Counted from the first letter of the stretch, positions 45,384 to 55,755 are shown. The stretch: 64,000 nucleotides of DNA from Campylobacter sp. RM10537 (GCF_022369435.1 NZ_CP059597.1:124001-188000), one strand, 5' to 3'. Notes: generated by a model from the letters alone, not told the origin. Numbers and translations are program-made.

Positions 45384-46730
45384 TTATAATAATTCTGAAT
45401 TAAATTTATCTTCATTAAATTTAGCTCCTAAATATTGACACATTAATTTCGCATCTCTTTGCGCATTCCCTAAACAGCTTGTTGCACCTGGACTTGGAGT
45501 CATATTAAAAATGATTCCAGGAATTTCAGCAATACTTGCTTCTCCTAACATCAATTCTCCTCTTTTTTTATCAATAACTTGAGGACGAACTCCACCAAAC
45601 CCTTTTGCATAATATATATCATTAGCTTTTAAACTTGGAACTATTTTTCTAGCGTCTTTTACAAAGATATTTTTATTAATAAAAGGTAATTCAAAAAGAT
45701 AGTTATAGAGTATATAATTTCTAATAGTTGGATCTTTAAACATATTAAAAGTAACCCTAAGAACAGTTTTATCAAATTTTAAAGCCTCGAAAAATTCGGG
45801 TACAGATTTTAACCCATGATAGCGTTCTAATTTTGGAATAACGAGTGCAGTTGGTCCAAAACGTGTATTCATGTTAGCAAGTAAATCAGGATCTCCATGC
45901 AATGCTGCAAAAGGTAATTTTGGGTTTTGAACCATATAAACTTTACCATTGAGTAATTTTTGTTTTGTAAGATAAAAGCTACCTGCAACAGGCCAACAAG
46001 ACTTATCTAAGCCTAAATTCATTTTATGTGCTAAATATAAAGAATGTGCGCCAGCATTTACAACAACAGCTTTGGCATAATATTCTTTATAGGTATTTGT
46101 TCGTAGGAGAAAATAGCCATCTTTTTTTTCTATATGGATGATTTCTTCATTAAAAGCTACAAAAGTATTTTTGTTTTGCAATTGTCCTTGTTCTATAAGA
46201 CTAATACTCATCTTTTCAAAATCAACAGTTGTAAAAATTTCTCCAGCTTCTACGCCCATAGCGCAAATATTTTCAGGTCTATCATGTATCCCATCTTTTC
46301 CAAGAGCTACCTTAGGTTCAATGGATTTGATTTTCTCTTTATTAAAAAATTGTATATAAGGGTAGAGTTCTTTAAATTCTTCGTAGCGTTTTTCCATATA
46401 ATCACATTCTATATCATCAACAGCTAAGGCCATTTTTTGATGAGAAAACATAAAACGATTTTGAGCATTTTGCAAAATACCGTATTTTACTATCATATCT
46501 GCTGTCGTTTTAACTTTTTTAGCTTTTTCTAAAGTATAATTTGTTTCAATATCACCACAATGTATGGTTTGAGAATTACTTGTTCCTTTTGAATTTAAAG
46601 TCGAAGGAGAATGATATTTTTCTATTAAAGCGATATTTTTGATATCTGTATATCGTGCGATTTCATAAAATAATGCAGATCCAGAAATTCCAGCTCCTAT
46701 GATTAATATGTCAAATTCTTTTTTAGGCAT
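45384..46730 (-). CDS. mqo: malate:quinone oxidoreductase
   Basis: FAD-dependent membrane-associated oxidase of malate to oxaloacetate, feeding electrons to menaquinone. Dinucleotide motif ILIIGAGISGSALFYEIA at residues 9-26; GGVRPQVIDKKRGELMLGEA and NMTPSPGATSCLGNA near the C-terminus are family features. The 448 residues match the Campylobacterota form. RBS AAAGGA before the ATG. It precedes pyk in an apparent two-gene operon. Confidence 0.93.
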   Translation of the reverse strand: MPKKEFDILIIGAGISGSALFYEIARYTDIKNIALIEKYHSPSTLNSKGTSNSQTIHCGDIETNYTLEKAKKVKTTADMIVKYGILQNAQNRFMFSHQKMALAVDDIECDYMEKRYEEFKELYPYIQFFNKEKIKSIEPKVALGKDGIHDRPENICAMGVEAGEIFTTVDFEKMSISLIEQGQLQNKNTFVAFNEEIIHIEKKDGYFLLRTNTYKEYYAKAVVVNAGAHSLYLAHKMNLGLDKSCWPVAGSFYLTKQKLLNGKVYMVQNPKLPFAALHGDPDLLANMNTRFGPTALVIPKLERYHGLKSVPEFFEALKFDKTVLRVTFNMFKDPTIRNYILYNYLFELPFINKNIFVKDARKIVPSLKANDIYYAKGFGGVRPQVIDKKRGELMLGEASIAEIPGIIFNMTPSPGATSCLGNAQRDAKLMCQYLGAKFNEDKFNSELL

Positions 46731-46847
46731 TATTTTTTCCTTTTTTTATAAATCATAGAATTTATTTATAGAAGTTTAATTGAATTTGTTTTACAAATGG
46801 TTAAAATGTGTCAAAATAATATTTTTAATGAGAATTTTTGTAACATT

Positions 46848-47477
46848 CTATATTAACAAATTGGGATTTTCTTGTATTATTTTTTTCATACCTCTAAAAA
46901 CTAGAAGCTTATCATAAATAGCATTATCAAAATAATTTGCTAAAAATTGTCCATCACCACCAGTAAAATAAAGTTTTTTATTTTGCGCTGTATCTTTAAT
47001 AAGTAAATAAATACTTTTAAAAACTCCATAACTTAAAGCATCTTTTGTTTTTTGTGGAAACGCATCGAAACTTACTTGAGTGTTAAATTCATATTTTAAT
47101 CTAGGTGAAATATGGGCATATATTTTTCTAAAATTTGTGATTCCTGGTAAGATAAATCCCCCAAGATGTATAGAATTGGCAATAATATCAATTGTAATGG
47201 CACTTCCAGCATCTACAATAACTCCATCATCTATCGTATAGCATGCAGCAATACGATCAATCCCTAATCCTTGATAAATAGTATCAAAAACAAAAAATGG
47301 CTCCAAATCGATAAAATTTTTTCGCGCTTTTAAATGATTTTTTAAATTTTCATTAACATTTATATAAAAAATTTTTTGTTCACTTTTATATTCTAAAAAT
47401 TGTTCAATGCTAAGTGTAAAATATTTATGATCTTCTAAAAAATTAGCATTAGAATTACCAATATCACAAAATAGCAT
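46848..47477 (-). CDS. coaX: type III pantothenate kinase
   Basis: CoaX phosphorylates pantothenate in CoA synthesis. With the ATG at 47477 (MLFCDIGNSNANFLEDHKYF) it is 209 residues, the length of the C. jejuni enzyme. The P-loop-like DIGNSN, GLGIDRIAACYTI, the catalytic VDAGSAITIDI and the GGFILPG loop are intact, and TGGDGQFLANYF closes the fold. A longer frame to 47531 lies inside the upstream gene and is not used. Confidence 0.95.
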   Translation of the reverse strand: MLFCDIGNSNANFLEDHKYFTLSIEQFLEYKSEQKIFYINVNENLKNHLKARKNFIDLEPFFVFDTIYQGLGIDRIAACYTIDDGVIVDAGSAITIDIIANSIHLGGFILPGITNFRKIYAHISPRLKYEFNTQVSFDAFPQKTKDALSYGVFKSIYLLIKDTAQNKKLYFTGGDGQFLANYFDNAIYDKLLVFRGMKKIIQENPNLLI

Positions 47478-47751
47478 AAATATTAAATCCTTTTTCGCTA
47501 AGATATTGATTTGCTTTAGAGCAAAGAGCACTTTTAATAAAAAATAACTTTTTGTTTTGATTAAAATTGTTTGCTAAATTTTCTAAAAATAAAGCATTTT
47601 TTAAAATAAAACGAGATTTTCCAGTATAAATAAAAAGCACAATTTCTTTATTTAAAGCACATAAATAAGTTTTTTTTGTAGTTAAATTTTTTAGATCAAA
47701 AGTTTTAAGATCTAAATTCAAAATATCTAATGCTTCTTTTAAAATACTCAT
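47464..47751 (-). CDS. conserved 95-residue hypothetical protein
   Basis: Small protein without signal peptide: MSILKEALDILNLDLKTFDL, then a central YTGKSRFILKNALFLENLA and a C-terminal NQYLSEKGFNIYAIL. I know no function. It overlaps coaX by 14 bases and the BamB-like gene by four, so all are co-translated. Confidence 0.75.
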   Translation of the reverse strand: MSILKEALDILNLDLKTFDLKNLTTKKTYLCALNKEIVLFIYTGKSRFILKNALFLENLANNFNQNKKLFFIKSALCSKANQYLSEKGFNIYAIL

Positions 47752-48746
47752 TGTAAATCTAAAATTTTATCTCCATAATAAAATTTACCATTACCCATAA
47801 AAGAGATTTTTTCAACAGGATCTGAGAATTTGAATATTTTTATATTTTCAAGATTTAAATCCGATTTTATTAAATATCCTGTTTTTTCAAAAGCATATAA
47901 ATGATCATGATATAAATTCACTTTTGTAAAGATGGCAAAATCGAATTTTTTTTGCTTCAGTATTTTTAAATTATAATCAGTTTTAACAATATTTCCATTT
48001 TTTTCAAATATAAAAATTGCATGATCACTTACTACAATATCTTTAATATCAAAATCTTGATAAATAGTTCTTTTAGGATCAATTATCATTACTCTTTTTG
48101 CTGTAGCTGCTACAATTTGATTATTTTGAATACTTAGATGAATAATATTGTTAAAAAAGTTTTCTGCAGAAACAACAATGTCTTTGACAATATTTAAGGT
48201 GTCTTTTGATAAAACTATGATTTTTCCATCTAAGGTAGGATAAATGATAACATTGTCTAAGAATATCGGATTTGCAACACGATTATCTTGGGCTGGTGCT
48301 GAAGTAAGAGTTTGGATAAATTTAATACCTAAAGAACGATTTGCTAAAACAATACTGTTATTGGCTAAAATAAGCGCTAAATCATCTCCATTTAACGCAA
48401 TTCCTACAACAGTAGCGTCAAATTTATAAGAATAAGTTTCTTTATGAGCTTCATTGTAAATTTTTAAATTTCCATTATTATCAGCCTCAATAAATTCTCC
48501 ATCTTGATAAGCTAAGAGAATGTAATTTTTATCAAGTTTAAAATTATCAATTGTTTGAGTATTTTTTAAAATAATTTGATTATTGCTAAGTTTAGCAGAA
48601 AATAAATTCCAATCAATAATACTCCCTTTTAAATTACCATTATGATTTAATTTTCCATTTGTATAAGCTGGTTCAAAGTATTGCCTTTTTGTGCCGCAAG
48701 CGCAAATGAAAATTAAGGTAAATAAAATTATAAAAAAATGTTTCAT
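47748..48746 (-). CDS. lipoprotein with BamB-like beta-propeller repeats
   Basis: Lipoprotein signal MKHFFIILFTLIFICAC with Cys17. The 315-residue mature part consists of repeated beta blades (IIYPTLDGKIIVLSKDTLNI; AATAKRVMIIDPKR; LYAFEKTGYLIKSDLNLENI) that resemble the PQQ/WD-like blades of BamB. Its upstream partner is a YfgM-like membrane protein, the same pairing as yfgM-bamB in E. coli. I infer an outer-membrane assembly role; the orthologue is usually annotated only as a lipoprotein. Confidence 0.7.
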   Translation of the reverse strand: MKHFFIILFTLIFICACGTKRQYFEPAYTNGKLNHNGNLKGSIIDWNLFSAKLSNNQIILKNTQTIDNFKLDKNYILLAYQDGEFIEADNNGNLKIYNEAHKETYSYKFDATVVGIALNGDDLALILANNSIVLANRSLGIKFIQTLTSAPAQDNRVANPIFLDNVIIYPTLDGKIIVLSKDTLNIVKDIVVSAENFFNNIIHLSIQNNQIVAATAKRVMIIDPKRTIYQDFDIKDIVVSDHAIFIFEKNGNIVKTDYNLKILKQKKFDFAIFTKVNLYHDHLYAFEKTGYLIKSDLNLENIKIFKFSDPVEKISFMGNGKFYYGDKILDLQ

Positions 48747-49321
48747 TGTGAAATACCTTGATAATGTTTCAGATTTTTGGCAATTTGTTTAAGACTTGAG
48801 TTTTCATTAATTTGAGAAAGTAATACATCTGCTTGTCCAATTTTATTTTCTTCTAAAAGTTTGCAAGCTTCTAAAAGTTTATCATAATCTTTTAAAAATA
48901 TCGATTTTTCTCCTAAAAATGCAAAAATGATATTTTGCAATAAAGGATTTAACTCAGAATTAGAGCTTATAGTTTTGAGTTGATTTTTTAAATTTGTATT
49001 ATTGTTATCTTTTTGGATTTCATTAATAAGAAATACAGTATAAAGATTTACATTTTTTTGTTTTAATTGATTTAAAAGACTTTCATCATTTGGATATTTT
49101 AATAATTGAGTGTAAATTCTATTGCTTTCTTTTTTGTTATATTCTTCAACTTCAGAAATTCCAAAATTAATTGCAAACCAGACAATAGCAATAATTGCAA
49201 TTAGAAATATGTATATTTTGTATTTTTTTATTAATCTTTCACTTCTTATAAAATTTTCTATCATTTTTTCTTCAGTATTAAGATCTGTTTTAATAGATTT
49301 TAAATTATCTTTTAAGCTCAA
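48743..49321 (-). CDS. YfgM-like membrane-anchored TPR protein
   Basis: A 192-residue protein with a charged cytoplasmic N-terminus, one membrane helix at about residues 34-52 (KIYIFLIAIIAIVWFAINF) and a helical periplasmic part with TPR_21-like repeats (LLEACKLLEENKIGQADVLL). Topology and length match YfgM, the SecYEG/BamB-associated chaperone partner. It overlaps the propeller lipoprotein by four bases. Similarity is judged by layout only. Confidence 0.65.
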   Translation of the reverse strand: MSLKDNLKSIKTDLNTEEKMIENFIRSERLIKKYKIYIFLIAIIAIVWFAINFGISEVEEYNKKESNRIYTQLLKYPNDESLLNQLKQKNVNLYTVFLINEIQKDNNNTNLKNQLKTISSNSELNPLLQNIIFAFLGEKSIFLKDYDKLLEACKLLEENKIGQADVLLSQINENSSLKQIAKNLKHYQGISQ

Positions 49322-49425
49322 ATTTAATCCTTAAATTTTTATTTTATATTTTTTAAGTTCAGTATTATTGTAACATAAATTTATAAATTCTAAGATATTG
49401 TAAAATAATTAAAGCTTTTTTATGT

Positions 49426-49431
49426 TATAAT
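49426..49431 (+). promoter_or_regulatory. candidate extended -10 promoter for gatC
   Basis: TATAAT preceded by CTTTTTTATGT, giving a T-rich region and a TG one base from the box; 37 bases before the gatC ATG. Confidence 0.55.
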
Positions 49432-49467
49432 TTTTATTATTGTTTAAAATTGAATCAAGGTTATAAA

Positions 49468-49755
49468 ATGCAAATAAATGAAGAATTGCTTACTAAACTT
49501 GAAAAATTAAGTGCTTTAAAAATTGCAGAAGATAAAAGGGATAAGTTAGTACAAGAGCTTGAAGAAATTGTTAATTTTGTTGAAAAGCTCAATGAGTTGG
49601 ATTTGAGTTCTTCTGAAGTGACAGTAAGTACCATTAAAGGTGGCACTCCTTTAAGATTGGATCAAATAGAAAATAATGATATAATTAAAGATGTTTTAAA
49701 TCATTCTCCAAAAAAAGATGAGAATTTTTTTGTTGTACCTAAGATTATAGAATGA
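49468..49755 (+). CDS. gatC: aspartyl/glutamyl-tRNA amidotransferase subunit C
   Basis: Small subunit that stabilises GatAB, which amidates mis-charged Glu-tRNA(Gln)/Asp-tRNA(Asn). 95 residues: LTKLEKLSALKIAEDKRDKL, then VEKLNELDLS and a C-terminal RLDQIENNDIIKDVLNHSPK and FFVVPKII. Start ATG at 49468 with AAGG upstream; a TTG at 49450 is in frame but less likely. gatA and gatB are not in the window. Confidence 0.93.
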   Translation: MQINEELLTKLEKLSALKIAEDKRDKLVQELEEIVNFVEKLNELDLSSSEVTVSTIKGGTPLRLDQIENNDIIKDVLNHSPKKDENFFVVPKIIE

Positions 49756-49819
49756 TTAACTTATTATTTAATACTTACTTGTAGAATAATTTAAAGAATT
49801 AAATGAAAGTGAATGAGAT

Positions 49820-50371
49820 ATGAATTTTTATTGGTTTGATGCTTTTATTTTAGGTTTTACTTTACTGTTAGGTCTTAAGGGTATTATTAATGGTTTGATT
49901 AAAGAAGTATTTGGAATATTAGGAATTATTGGTGGTGTATTTGTTGCTTCAAAATATTCTTCATCAGCTTCTATTTTTATAGAAAATACTTTTTATAAAA
50001 TTGAAAATCAAAGTTTAGCCAATTTTGCAGGCTTTTTAGCGATTTTAATTATTTTTTGGATTGTTTGTCTTTTGCTTGGAAATTTTCTTTCAAAATTAGT
50101 TAAGCTTAGCGGATTAGGTTTTTTAGATCGCATAGGTGGATTTGTTTTTGGTTGTGCAAAAATATTTTTTATTTTTTCTATTTTTATTTTTTGTATAGCA
50201 AGAATAGATTTTTTAAATGTTAAATTAAATTCTTTTGCTAAGGATAGTTACACTTTAGAATTACTTAAAGATACAGGTTCTTTTATTATGAATCAGCCTT
50301 TAGCTGAAGATAGTCTTAATAAAATCAAAAATACAACTAATAATCTCAACAGCTTTCAAGAGGAACAATAA
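49820..50371 (+). CDS. CvpA-family membrane protein
   Basis: Inner-membrane protein of 183 residues with four hydrophobic helices and the family start FYWFDAFILGFTLLLGLKGIINGL. CvpA was named for colicin V production; in other bacteria it aids envelope stress and bile salt tolerance. Role here not established. Its stop adjoins the fur ATG directly. Confidence 0.85.
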   Translation: MNFYWFDAFILGFTLLLGLKGIINGLIKEVFGILGIIGGVFVASKYSSSASIFIENTFYKIENQSLANFAGFLAILIIFWIVCLLLGNFLSKLVKLSGLGFLDRIGGFVFGCAKIFFIFSIFIFCIARIDFLNVKLNSFAKDSYTLELLKDTGSFIMNQPLAEDSLNKIKNTTNNLNSFQEEQ

Positions 50372-50842
50372 ATGTTGATTGAAAATGTAGAATACGATGT
50401 ATTATTAGAAAGATTTAAAAAAATTTTAAGACAAGGTGGTCTTAAATACACAAAACAAAGAGAGATATTATTAAAAACATTATATCATAGTGATACACAT
50501 CATACTCCAGAGAGTTTATATATGGAAATAAAACAAGTTGAACCAAATTTAAATGTTGGTATTGCTACTGTTTATAGAACTTTAAATTTACTTGAAGAAG
50601 CCGAAATGGTTACTTCCATCTCTTTTGGCTCGGCAGGAAAAAAATATGAATTAGCCAATAAACCACACCATGATCACATGATTTGTAAAAATTGTGGTAA
50701 AATTATTGAATTTGAAAATTCTATTATTGAAAGACAACAAGCTTTAATTGCTAAAGAATATAATTTTAAATTAACAGGACATTTAATGCAGCTTTATGGA
50801 ATTTGCGATGATTGTAATCAAAAAATTAAGGTAAAAATCTAA
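50372..50842 (+). CDS. fur: ferric uptake regulator Fur
   Basis: Iron-responsive repressor, 156 residues. Winged helix with [15 protein letters not shown] and the recognition helix [17 protein letters not shown] near residue 64; metal-binding [12 protein letters not shown] (His cluster and first CxxC) and CDDC near the end. Cotranscribed with the cvpA-like gene before it and lysS after (one-base overlap), as in C. jejuni, where fur lacks its own adjacent promoter. Confidence 0.96.
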   Translation: MLIENVEYDVLLERFKKILRQGGLKYTKQREILLKTLYHSDTHHTPESLYMEIKQVEPNLNVGIATVYRTLNLLEEAEMVTSISFGSAGKKYELANKPHHDHMICKNCGKIIEFENSIIERQQALIAKEYNFKLTGHLMQLYGICDDCNQKIKVKI

Positions 50843-52350
50843 TGTTTGATAATATTTTAGAACAGCAAAGAATAGAAAAATCGAATGAATTTAAAAAGGC
50901 TGGTATAAATCCTTATCCGCATTTTCTAAAAAAGGAAATGTCTTTATTAGATTTTAAAACTAAATTTTCTTACGTACTTCAAAGCGAAACTAAACGAGAT
51001 GAAAATAGTTTTGGTATTGTTGCAGGACGTTTGAAACTTTTAAGAATAGCTGGAAAGTCTATTTTTGCAAACATAGAAGATGAAAATGCTAATTTGCAAA
51101 TTTATTTTAGCAAAGATAGTATCGGTGAAGAGCAATTTAATTTACTTAAAAAAAATCTTGAGGTAGGAGATATTGTTTTAACAAAAGGTTTCCCTTTTGT
51201 AACCAAAACAGGTGAATTCAGTCTTCATGCATGCGAAGTAAATCTTGCTGCTAAATCTATTGTTCCATTGCCTGAAAAATATCATGGGCTTACAGATATA
51301 GAACAACGATATCGTAAGCGTTATGTTGATTTAATTATGAATTCAGATGTAAGAAAAGATTTTTTAATTCGTTCTAAAGTGGTAAGTTTAATCCGTCATT
51401 TTTTTGAAAATAAAGGTTTTTTAGAGGTGGAAACTCCTATGATGCATCCAATTGCAGGAGGTGCAAATGCTAAACCTTTTATTACATTTCATAACTCATT
51501 AGGCGTTGAAAGATTTTTAAGAATTGCGCCAGAACTTTATTTAAAAAGACTTATAGTAGGAGGTTTTGAGGCAGTTTTTGAAATCAATCGTTGTTTTAGA
51601 AATGAAGGTATGGATTTAACACATAATCCAGAATTTACAACGATAGAATTTTATTGGGCTTATCATAATTATAAGGATTTGATGGATCTTACAGAGGAGC
51701 TTTTTTCTTTACTTTTAGATCAATTAAATTTAGAAAAAATTATAGAATTTGATGGCTATAAAATTGACTTTTCAAAACCTTTTGAAAGAATTTCATACAA
51801 AGAAGCCCTTAAAAAATATGGTGGTTTAAATGATGAAATTATAGAAAATAAAGATAAAATTTTAATTCAATTAAAATCTGATGGTTTTGAAGCTAATGAA
51901 AAATTAGATTTAGGGCATTTGCAAGCAGAATTATTTGATAATTATGTAGAAAGCAAATTGATTAATCCTACTTTTATTACAGATTTTCCAATTTCTATTA
52001 GCCCGCTTTCTCGTCGCAGCGATAAAGATCCTAATATAGCTGAAAGATTTGAGTTATTTGTTTGTGGAAGAGAGTTGGCTAATGGTTTTAATGAGTTAAA
52101 TGATCCTTTAGATCAATATGAAAGATTTTTAAAACAAATAGAGGCAAAAAATGCGGGCAATGAAGAAGCCTGTGAGATGGATGAGGATTTTGTTAATGCT
52201 TTAGGTTATGGTATGCCGCCTACAGCAGGACAAGGAATAGGTATTGATAGATTGGTTATGCTATTAACCAATAAAAAATCTATCCGAGATGTTATTTTAT
52301 TTCCAGCTATGAGACCATTAAAATCAGAATTAAAGGAGGGTAAAGAATGA
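50842..52350 (+). CDS. lysS: lysyl-tRNA synthetase (class II)
   Basis: 502 residues. OB-fold anticodon domain ([20 protein letters not shown]) followed by the class II core: motif 2 [20 protein letters not shown] and motif 3 [20 protein letters not shown]. Overlaps fur by one base and glyA by four. Confidence 0.97.
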   Translation: MFDNILEQQRIEKSNEFKKAGINPYPHFLKKEMSLLDFKTKFSYVLQSETKRDENSFGIVAGRLKLLRIAGKSIFANIEDENANLQIYFSKDSIGEEQFNLLKKNLEVGDIVLTKGFPFVTKTGEFSLHACEVNLAAKSIVPLPEKYHGLTDIEQRYRKRYVDLIMNSDVRKDFLIRSKVVSLIRHFFENKGFLEVETPMMHPIAGGANAKPFITFHNSLGVERFLRIAPELYLKRLIVGGFEAVFEINRCFRNEGMDLTHNPEFTTIEFYWAYHNYKDLMDLTEELFSLLLDQLNLEKIIEFDGYKIDFSKPFERISYKEALKKYGGLNDEIIENKDKILIQLKSDGFEANEKLDLGHLQAELFDNYVESKLINPTFITDFPISISPLSRRSDKDPNIAERFELFVCGRELANGFNELNDPLDQYERFLKQIEAKNAGNEEACEMDEDFVNALGYGMPPTAGQGIGIDRLVMLLTNKKSIRDVILFPAMRPLKSELKEGKE

Positions 52351-53591
52351 GTTTAGAGTGTTTTGATCAAGAAATTTTTGATTTGGTAAATCAAGAATTA
52401 AAGCGTCAATGCGAAGGTCTTGAGATGATAGCAAGTGAAAATTTCACTTTACCTGAGGTTATGGAGGTTATGGGAAGTATATTAACAAATAAATATGCTG
52501 AAGGATATCCAAATAAAAGATATTATGGTGGTTGTGAAGTTGTTGATGAAATAGAAAATTTAGCAATTGAGAGATGTAAAAAACTTTTTAAATGTAATTT
52601 TGCTAATGTCCAGCCTAATTCAGGTTCTCAAGCCAATCAAGGCGTTTATGCAGCTCTTTTAAATCCAGGCGATAAAATTTTAGGAATGGACTTAAGTCAT
52701 GGTGGTCATTTAACTCATGGTGCAAAAGTAAGTTCTTCTGGAAAATTTTATGAAAGTTTCTTTTATGGCGTAGAACTTGATGGAAGAATTAATTATGAAA
52801 AAGTAAGAGAGATAGCTCATATAGTTAAGCCAAAATTGATCGTATGTGGTGCAAGTGCTTATGCTAGATTTATTGATTTTGCTAAATTTAGAGAAATTGC
52901 AGATGAGGTTGGAGCCTATCTTTTTGCAGATATAGCACATATTGCAGGACTTGTTGTTGCTGGAGAGCATCCAGATCCTTTTCCTCATGCTCATGTTGTA
53001 AGTTCTACGACTCATAAAACTTTAAGAGGTCCAAGGGGCGGTATTATTATGAGCAATGATGAAGAGATTGCTAAAAAAATTAACTCTGCAATATTTCCAG
53101 GAATTCAAGGTGGTCCTTTAATGCATGTGATTGCTGCTAAAGCTGTTGGTTTTAAATTTAACCTAAGCCAAGAGTGGAAAATTTATGCAAAACAAGTAAG
53201 AAGTAATGCTCAAGTTTTGGCTAAAATATTGATGGATAGAAAATATAAGCTTGTAAGTGATGGTACAGATAATCATCTTGTTTTAATGAGCTTTTTAGAT
53301 CGTGAATTTAGTGGAAAGGATGCTGATATAGCTTTAGGAAATTCAGGCATAACAGCAAATAAAAATACAGTTCCAGGCGAGATTAGAAGTCCATTTATAA
53401 CCAGTGGATTAAGGTTGGGAACTCCAGCACTTACTGCTAGAGGTTTTAAGGAAAAAGAGATGGAAATTGTTGCAAATTATATAGCAGATATTTTAGATGA
53501 TATTAATAATACCAATCTACAAAAAGATATTAAATTAAAACTTGAAGAACTTGCGAAAAATTTTATAATTTATACAAAGGCTATGTTTTGA
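52347..53591 (+). CDS. glyA: serine hydroxymethyltransferase
   Basis: PLP enzyme linking serine/glycine with one-carbon folate; 414 residues. [16 protein letters not shown] and [19 protein letters not shown] at the start, and the PLP lysine in [18 protein letters not shown] near residue 226. Overlaps lysS upstream and the DUF1882-type gene downstream. Confidence 0.97.
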   Translation: MSLECFDQEIFDLVNQELKRQCEGLEMIASENFTLPEVMEVMGSILTNKYAEGYPNKRYYGGCEVVDEIENLAIERCKKLFKCNFANVQPNSGSQANQGVYAALLNPGDKILGMDLSHGGHLTHGAKVSSSGKFYESFFYGVELDGRINYEKVREIAHIVKPKLIVCGASAYARFIDFAKFREIADEVGAYLFADIAHIAGLVVAGEHPDPFPHAHVVSSTTHKTLRGPRGGIIMSNDEEIAKKINSAIFPGIQGGPLMHVIAAKAVGFKFNLSQEWKIYAKQVRSNAQVLAKILMDRKYKLVSDGTDNHLVLMSFLDREFSGKDADIALGNSGITANKNTVPGEIRSPFITSGLRLGTPALTARGFKEKEMEIVANYIADILDDINNTNLQKDIKLKLEELAKNFIIYTKAMF

Positions 53592-54133
53592 TTTCACCTA
53601 TGGATATGTCATTAATTAAGATAATTGGTAGTCATTATTATGTCATGAGAAATAGAATTGTCAATAAAATTACCCATCGTGGACGTTTATTTTTTGATAA
53701 ATTTGAAAAGATTGATTCTCCTTTAAATTTAAGTATTATGAGGGAGCATGCGGCTAAAAAAATTATTGTTGCTCATGATTTGATTACTAAAGACAATAAA
53801 GTTGAAAATATTGTTTTTGACTATAATGGTTTTAATGCTGAAAGATTTTATCATCGAGCTCAATTGATTTTGCGTGAAGAAGGTTTTATAAATTTTACAG
53901 CTTATAAAACAAAAACTCCAGGGCATTTACATTTGTATATTCATAAAGGTCATACTTCATTAAACGAAGGTTATTCTTTAGCATCTAAACTTTCAATGAT
54001 GTTTGCAAGTAAAATGCCTGTAGAGTGGAAAGTTTTCCCAAGTATGGATGTTCCAAGGGAATTTAATATTTTAGTTTTACCTTATGAGGTTTATCAAAAA
54101 GAACGTGGTAGTTCTTGGTCTAAACATATGTAA
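53588..54133 (+). CDS. DUF1882-type protein, Campylobacterota-specific
   Basis: Conserved 181-residue protein restricted, to my knowledge, to Campylobacterota. No signal or membrane segment. Distinctive parts are [20 protein letters not shown], the glycine/histidine-rich [18 protein letters not shown] and a tail ending [10 protein letters not shown]. The start is taken as TTG at 53588 because AAGG lies seven bases upstream and it overlaps the glyA stop (TTGA); ATG codons at 53600 and 53606 are in frame. Function unknown. Confidence 0.8.
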   Translation: MISPMDMSLIKIIGSHYYVMRNRIVNKITHRGRLFFDKFEKIDSPLNLSIMREHAAKKIIVAHDLITKDNKVENIVFDYNGFNAERFYHRAQLILREEGFINFTAYKTKTPGHLHLYIHKGHTSLNEGYSLASKLSMMFASKMPVEWKVFPSMDVPREFNILVLPYEVYQKERGSSWSKHM

Positions 54134-54145
54134 GAAAGGAAAAAT

Positions 54146-54970
54146 ATGGAAAATAATAAAAATGATTTTGATGATATTATTTTAGAAAAAAGCAACAAGA
54201 GTGAAAAGATAAAAAAAATTCTTTTAAGAGTAATTGCTTTAATTATTTTATTTTTAATCATTATGATTGTTATGAAATTAATCAATAGTGGAAGTGATAA
54301 TAAAAATCCAACAGTTTTACCTAATGAGCCTACAAGTGCCACTCAACAAGATAATAATACAGATAGTTCTTTTGAAAATATGCCTATTGCTACAGATAAT
54401 TCTGCAGAAGATCAATTTGAAGCTCTAAGAAAACAAATTCAAGGCGATCAAAATCTTGATAATGCAAATTTTGCATCATCTAATCAAGACTCTATCCAAG
54501 ATTTAAATTCTAACAATTTAGACGAGAAAAAACAAACTGTTGCAAATACTACAGTTAAAACCGAAGAAAAACCAAAAGAACAAGTAAAAGAGCAGGTTAA
54601 AGAACAACCTAAAAAAACTGCAACAAAAGATAATACAGTTAAAAAACAAGAACATACTGTAAAACAAAATCACCAACAAAGCACTAATGATTTATTTAAA
54701 AATGTAGATGCAAAACCTGTTAATCCGGATGGTTTGCCTTCTGGAATTTATGTGCAAATTTTCTCTGTGAACAATTTAGATCAAAAATCTAAAGAACTAG
54801 CAGCTGTTAGAAAAAAAGGTTATGAATATAAACTTTATAAAACAACAGTTGCAGGTAAAGAAATAACTAAAGTTTTAATTGGACCATTTAGTAAGTCAAA
54901 TATTTCACAAGAGCTTGCTAAAATTAGAAAAGAAGTAGCTAAAGACGCATTTTCTTTTACCTTAAAATGA
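54146..54970 (+). CDS. SPOR-domain inner-membrane protein
   Basis: Bitopic membrane protein of 274 residues. A charged cytoplasmic start of about 30 residues, one helix at 31-50 (VIALIILFLIIMIVMKLI), a long polar linker with Lys/Glu/Gln repeats (EEKPKEQVKEQVKEQPKK), and a C-terminal SPOR domain from about 195 (SGIYVQIFSVNNLDQKSKEL ... KVLIGPFSKSN). SPOR domains bind septal peptidoglycan lacking stem peptides, so a division or cell-wall role is likely. Overlaps aroE by four bases. Confidence 0.88.
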   Translation: MENNKNDFDDIILEKSNKSEKIKKILLRVIALIILFLIIMIVMKLINSGSDNKNPTVLPNEPTSATQQDNNTDSSFENMPIATDNSAEDQFEALRKQIQGDQNLDNANFASSNQDSIQDLNSNNLDEKKQTVANTTVKTEEKPKEQVKEQVKEQPKKTATKDNTVKKQEHTVKQNHQQSTNDLFKNVDAKPVNPDGLPSGIYVQIFSVNNLDQKSKELAAVRKKGYEYKLYKTTVAGKEITKVLIGPFSKSNISQELAKIRKEVAKDAFSFTLK

Positions 54971-55755
54971 AATTCTTAGCCGTCATAGGCAATCCTATTA
55001 TGCATTCTAAATCACCTAGAATGCATAATAATGCAATTAAATTTCTTGGATTAAAAGGAATTTATACTCGTTATTGTTTAAATAATGATTTATTTTTAAA
55101 AGAAGAATTATTAAAAATAGGTTTTGATGCTGTAAATATTACGGTTCCTTTTAAGGAAAAAGCTTGTAAAATTGCTGATTTTAAAGATGAAATTTCAACT
55201 CGCGTAGGTTCTGCTAATACTCTTTGTTTTAAAAATAATAAAATTTATGCTTACAATACAGATGGAATAGGTTTTTTACAATCTATTGAAGAATTTAAAG
55301 ATATTAAAAAAGCTTTAATTTTAGGAGCAGGAGGAACAGCTCTTGCAATAGCTTATGTTTTAAAACAAAGAGGTGTAGATGTTTATATTGCTAATCGTAG
55401 TAGCAAAAGACTTCAATATTTTAATGCTTATAAGAATAGTCTTTATAAAGATTTACAAGATTTTAATTTTGATTTGATAATTAATTCCACCTCAGCAGGT
55501 TTGATGGATGAATATTTACCTTGTTCTAAAGAAATTTTACATCAACTTTTATCTAATGCTAAATTTGCCTTTGAAGTTATTTACAACAAAGAAACTCCTT
55601 TTTATAAACTTTGCAAAAAATATGATTTAAGAGTAAAAAATGGATTTGAAATGCTTTTATGGCAAGGAGTATTTGCTTTTGAATTATTTTTTGATCTTAA
55701 AAATCAAAGAGAAGAAATTAAAACAGCAATGTTGCAAGCTTTAAATTTAGATTAA
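54967..55755 (+). CDS. aroE: shikimate 5-dehydrogenase
   Basis: NADPH-dependent reduction of dehydroshikimate. 262 residues: NPIMHSKSPRMHNNA near residue 8, NITVPFKEKAC with the catalytic Lys, AYNTDGIGFLQSI, and the nucleotide loop ILGAGGTALAIAYVL near 118. Last gene of the run that begins with gatC, followed by a strong hairpin. Confidence 0.96.
   Translation: MKFLAVIGNPIMHSKSPRMHNNAIKFLGLKGIYTRYCLNNDLFLKEELLKIGFDAVNITVPFKEKACKIADFKDEISTRVGSANTLCFKNNKIYAYNTDGIGFLQSIEEFKDIKKALILGAGGTALAIAYVLKQRGVDVYIANRSSKRLQYFNAYKNSLYKDLQDFNFDLIINSTSAGLMDEYLPCSKEILHQLLSNAKFAFEVIYNKETPFYKLCKKYDLRVKNGFEMLLWQGVFAFELFFDLKNQREEIKTAMLQALNLD

Noticed and set aside
46731-46847. Small gene between coaX and mqo
   Set aside because: The 117 bases contain no ORF of useful length; a TTGACA-like sequence on the minus strand suggests only a promoter for mqo, with no clear -10.
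47478-47531. N-terminal extension of coaX
   Set aside because: It would precede the MLFCDIGNSN start common to CoaX proteins and lies inside the upstream gene; no reason to include it.
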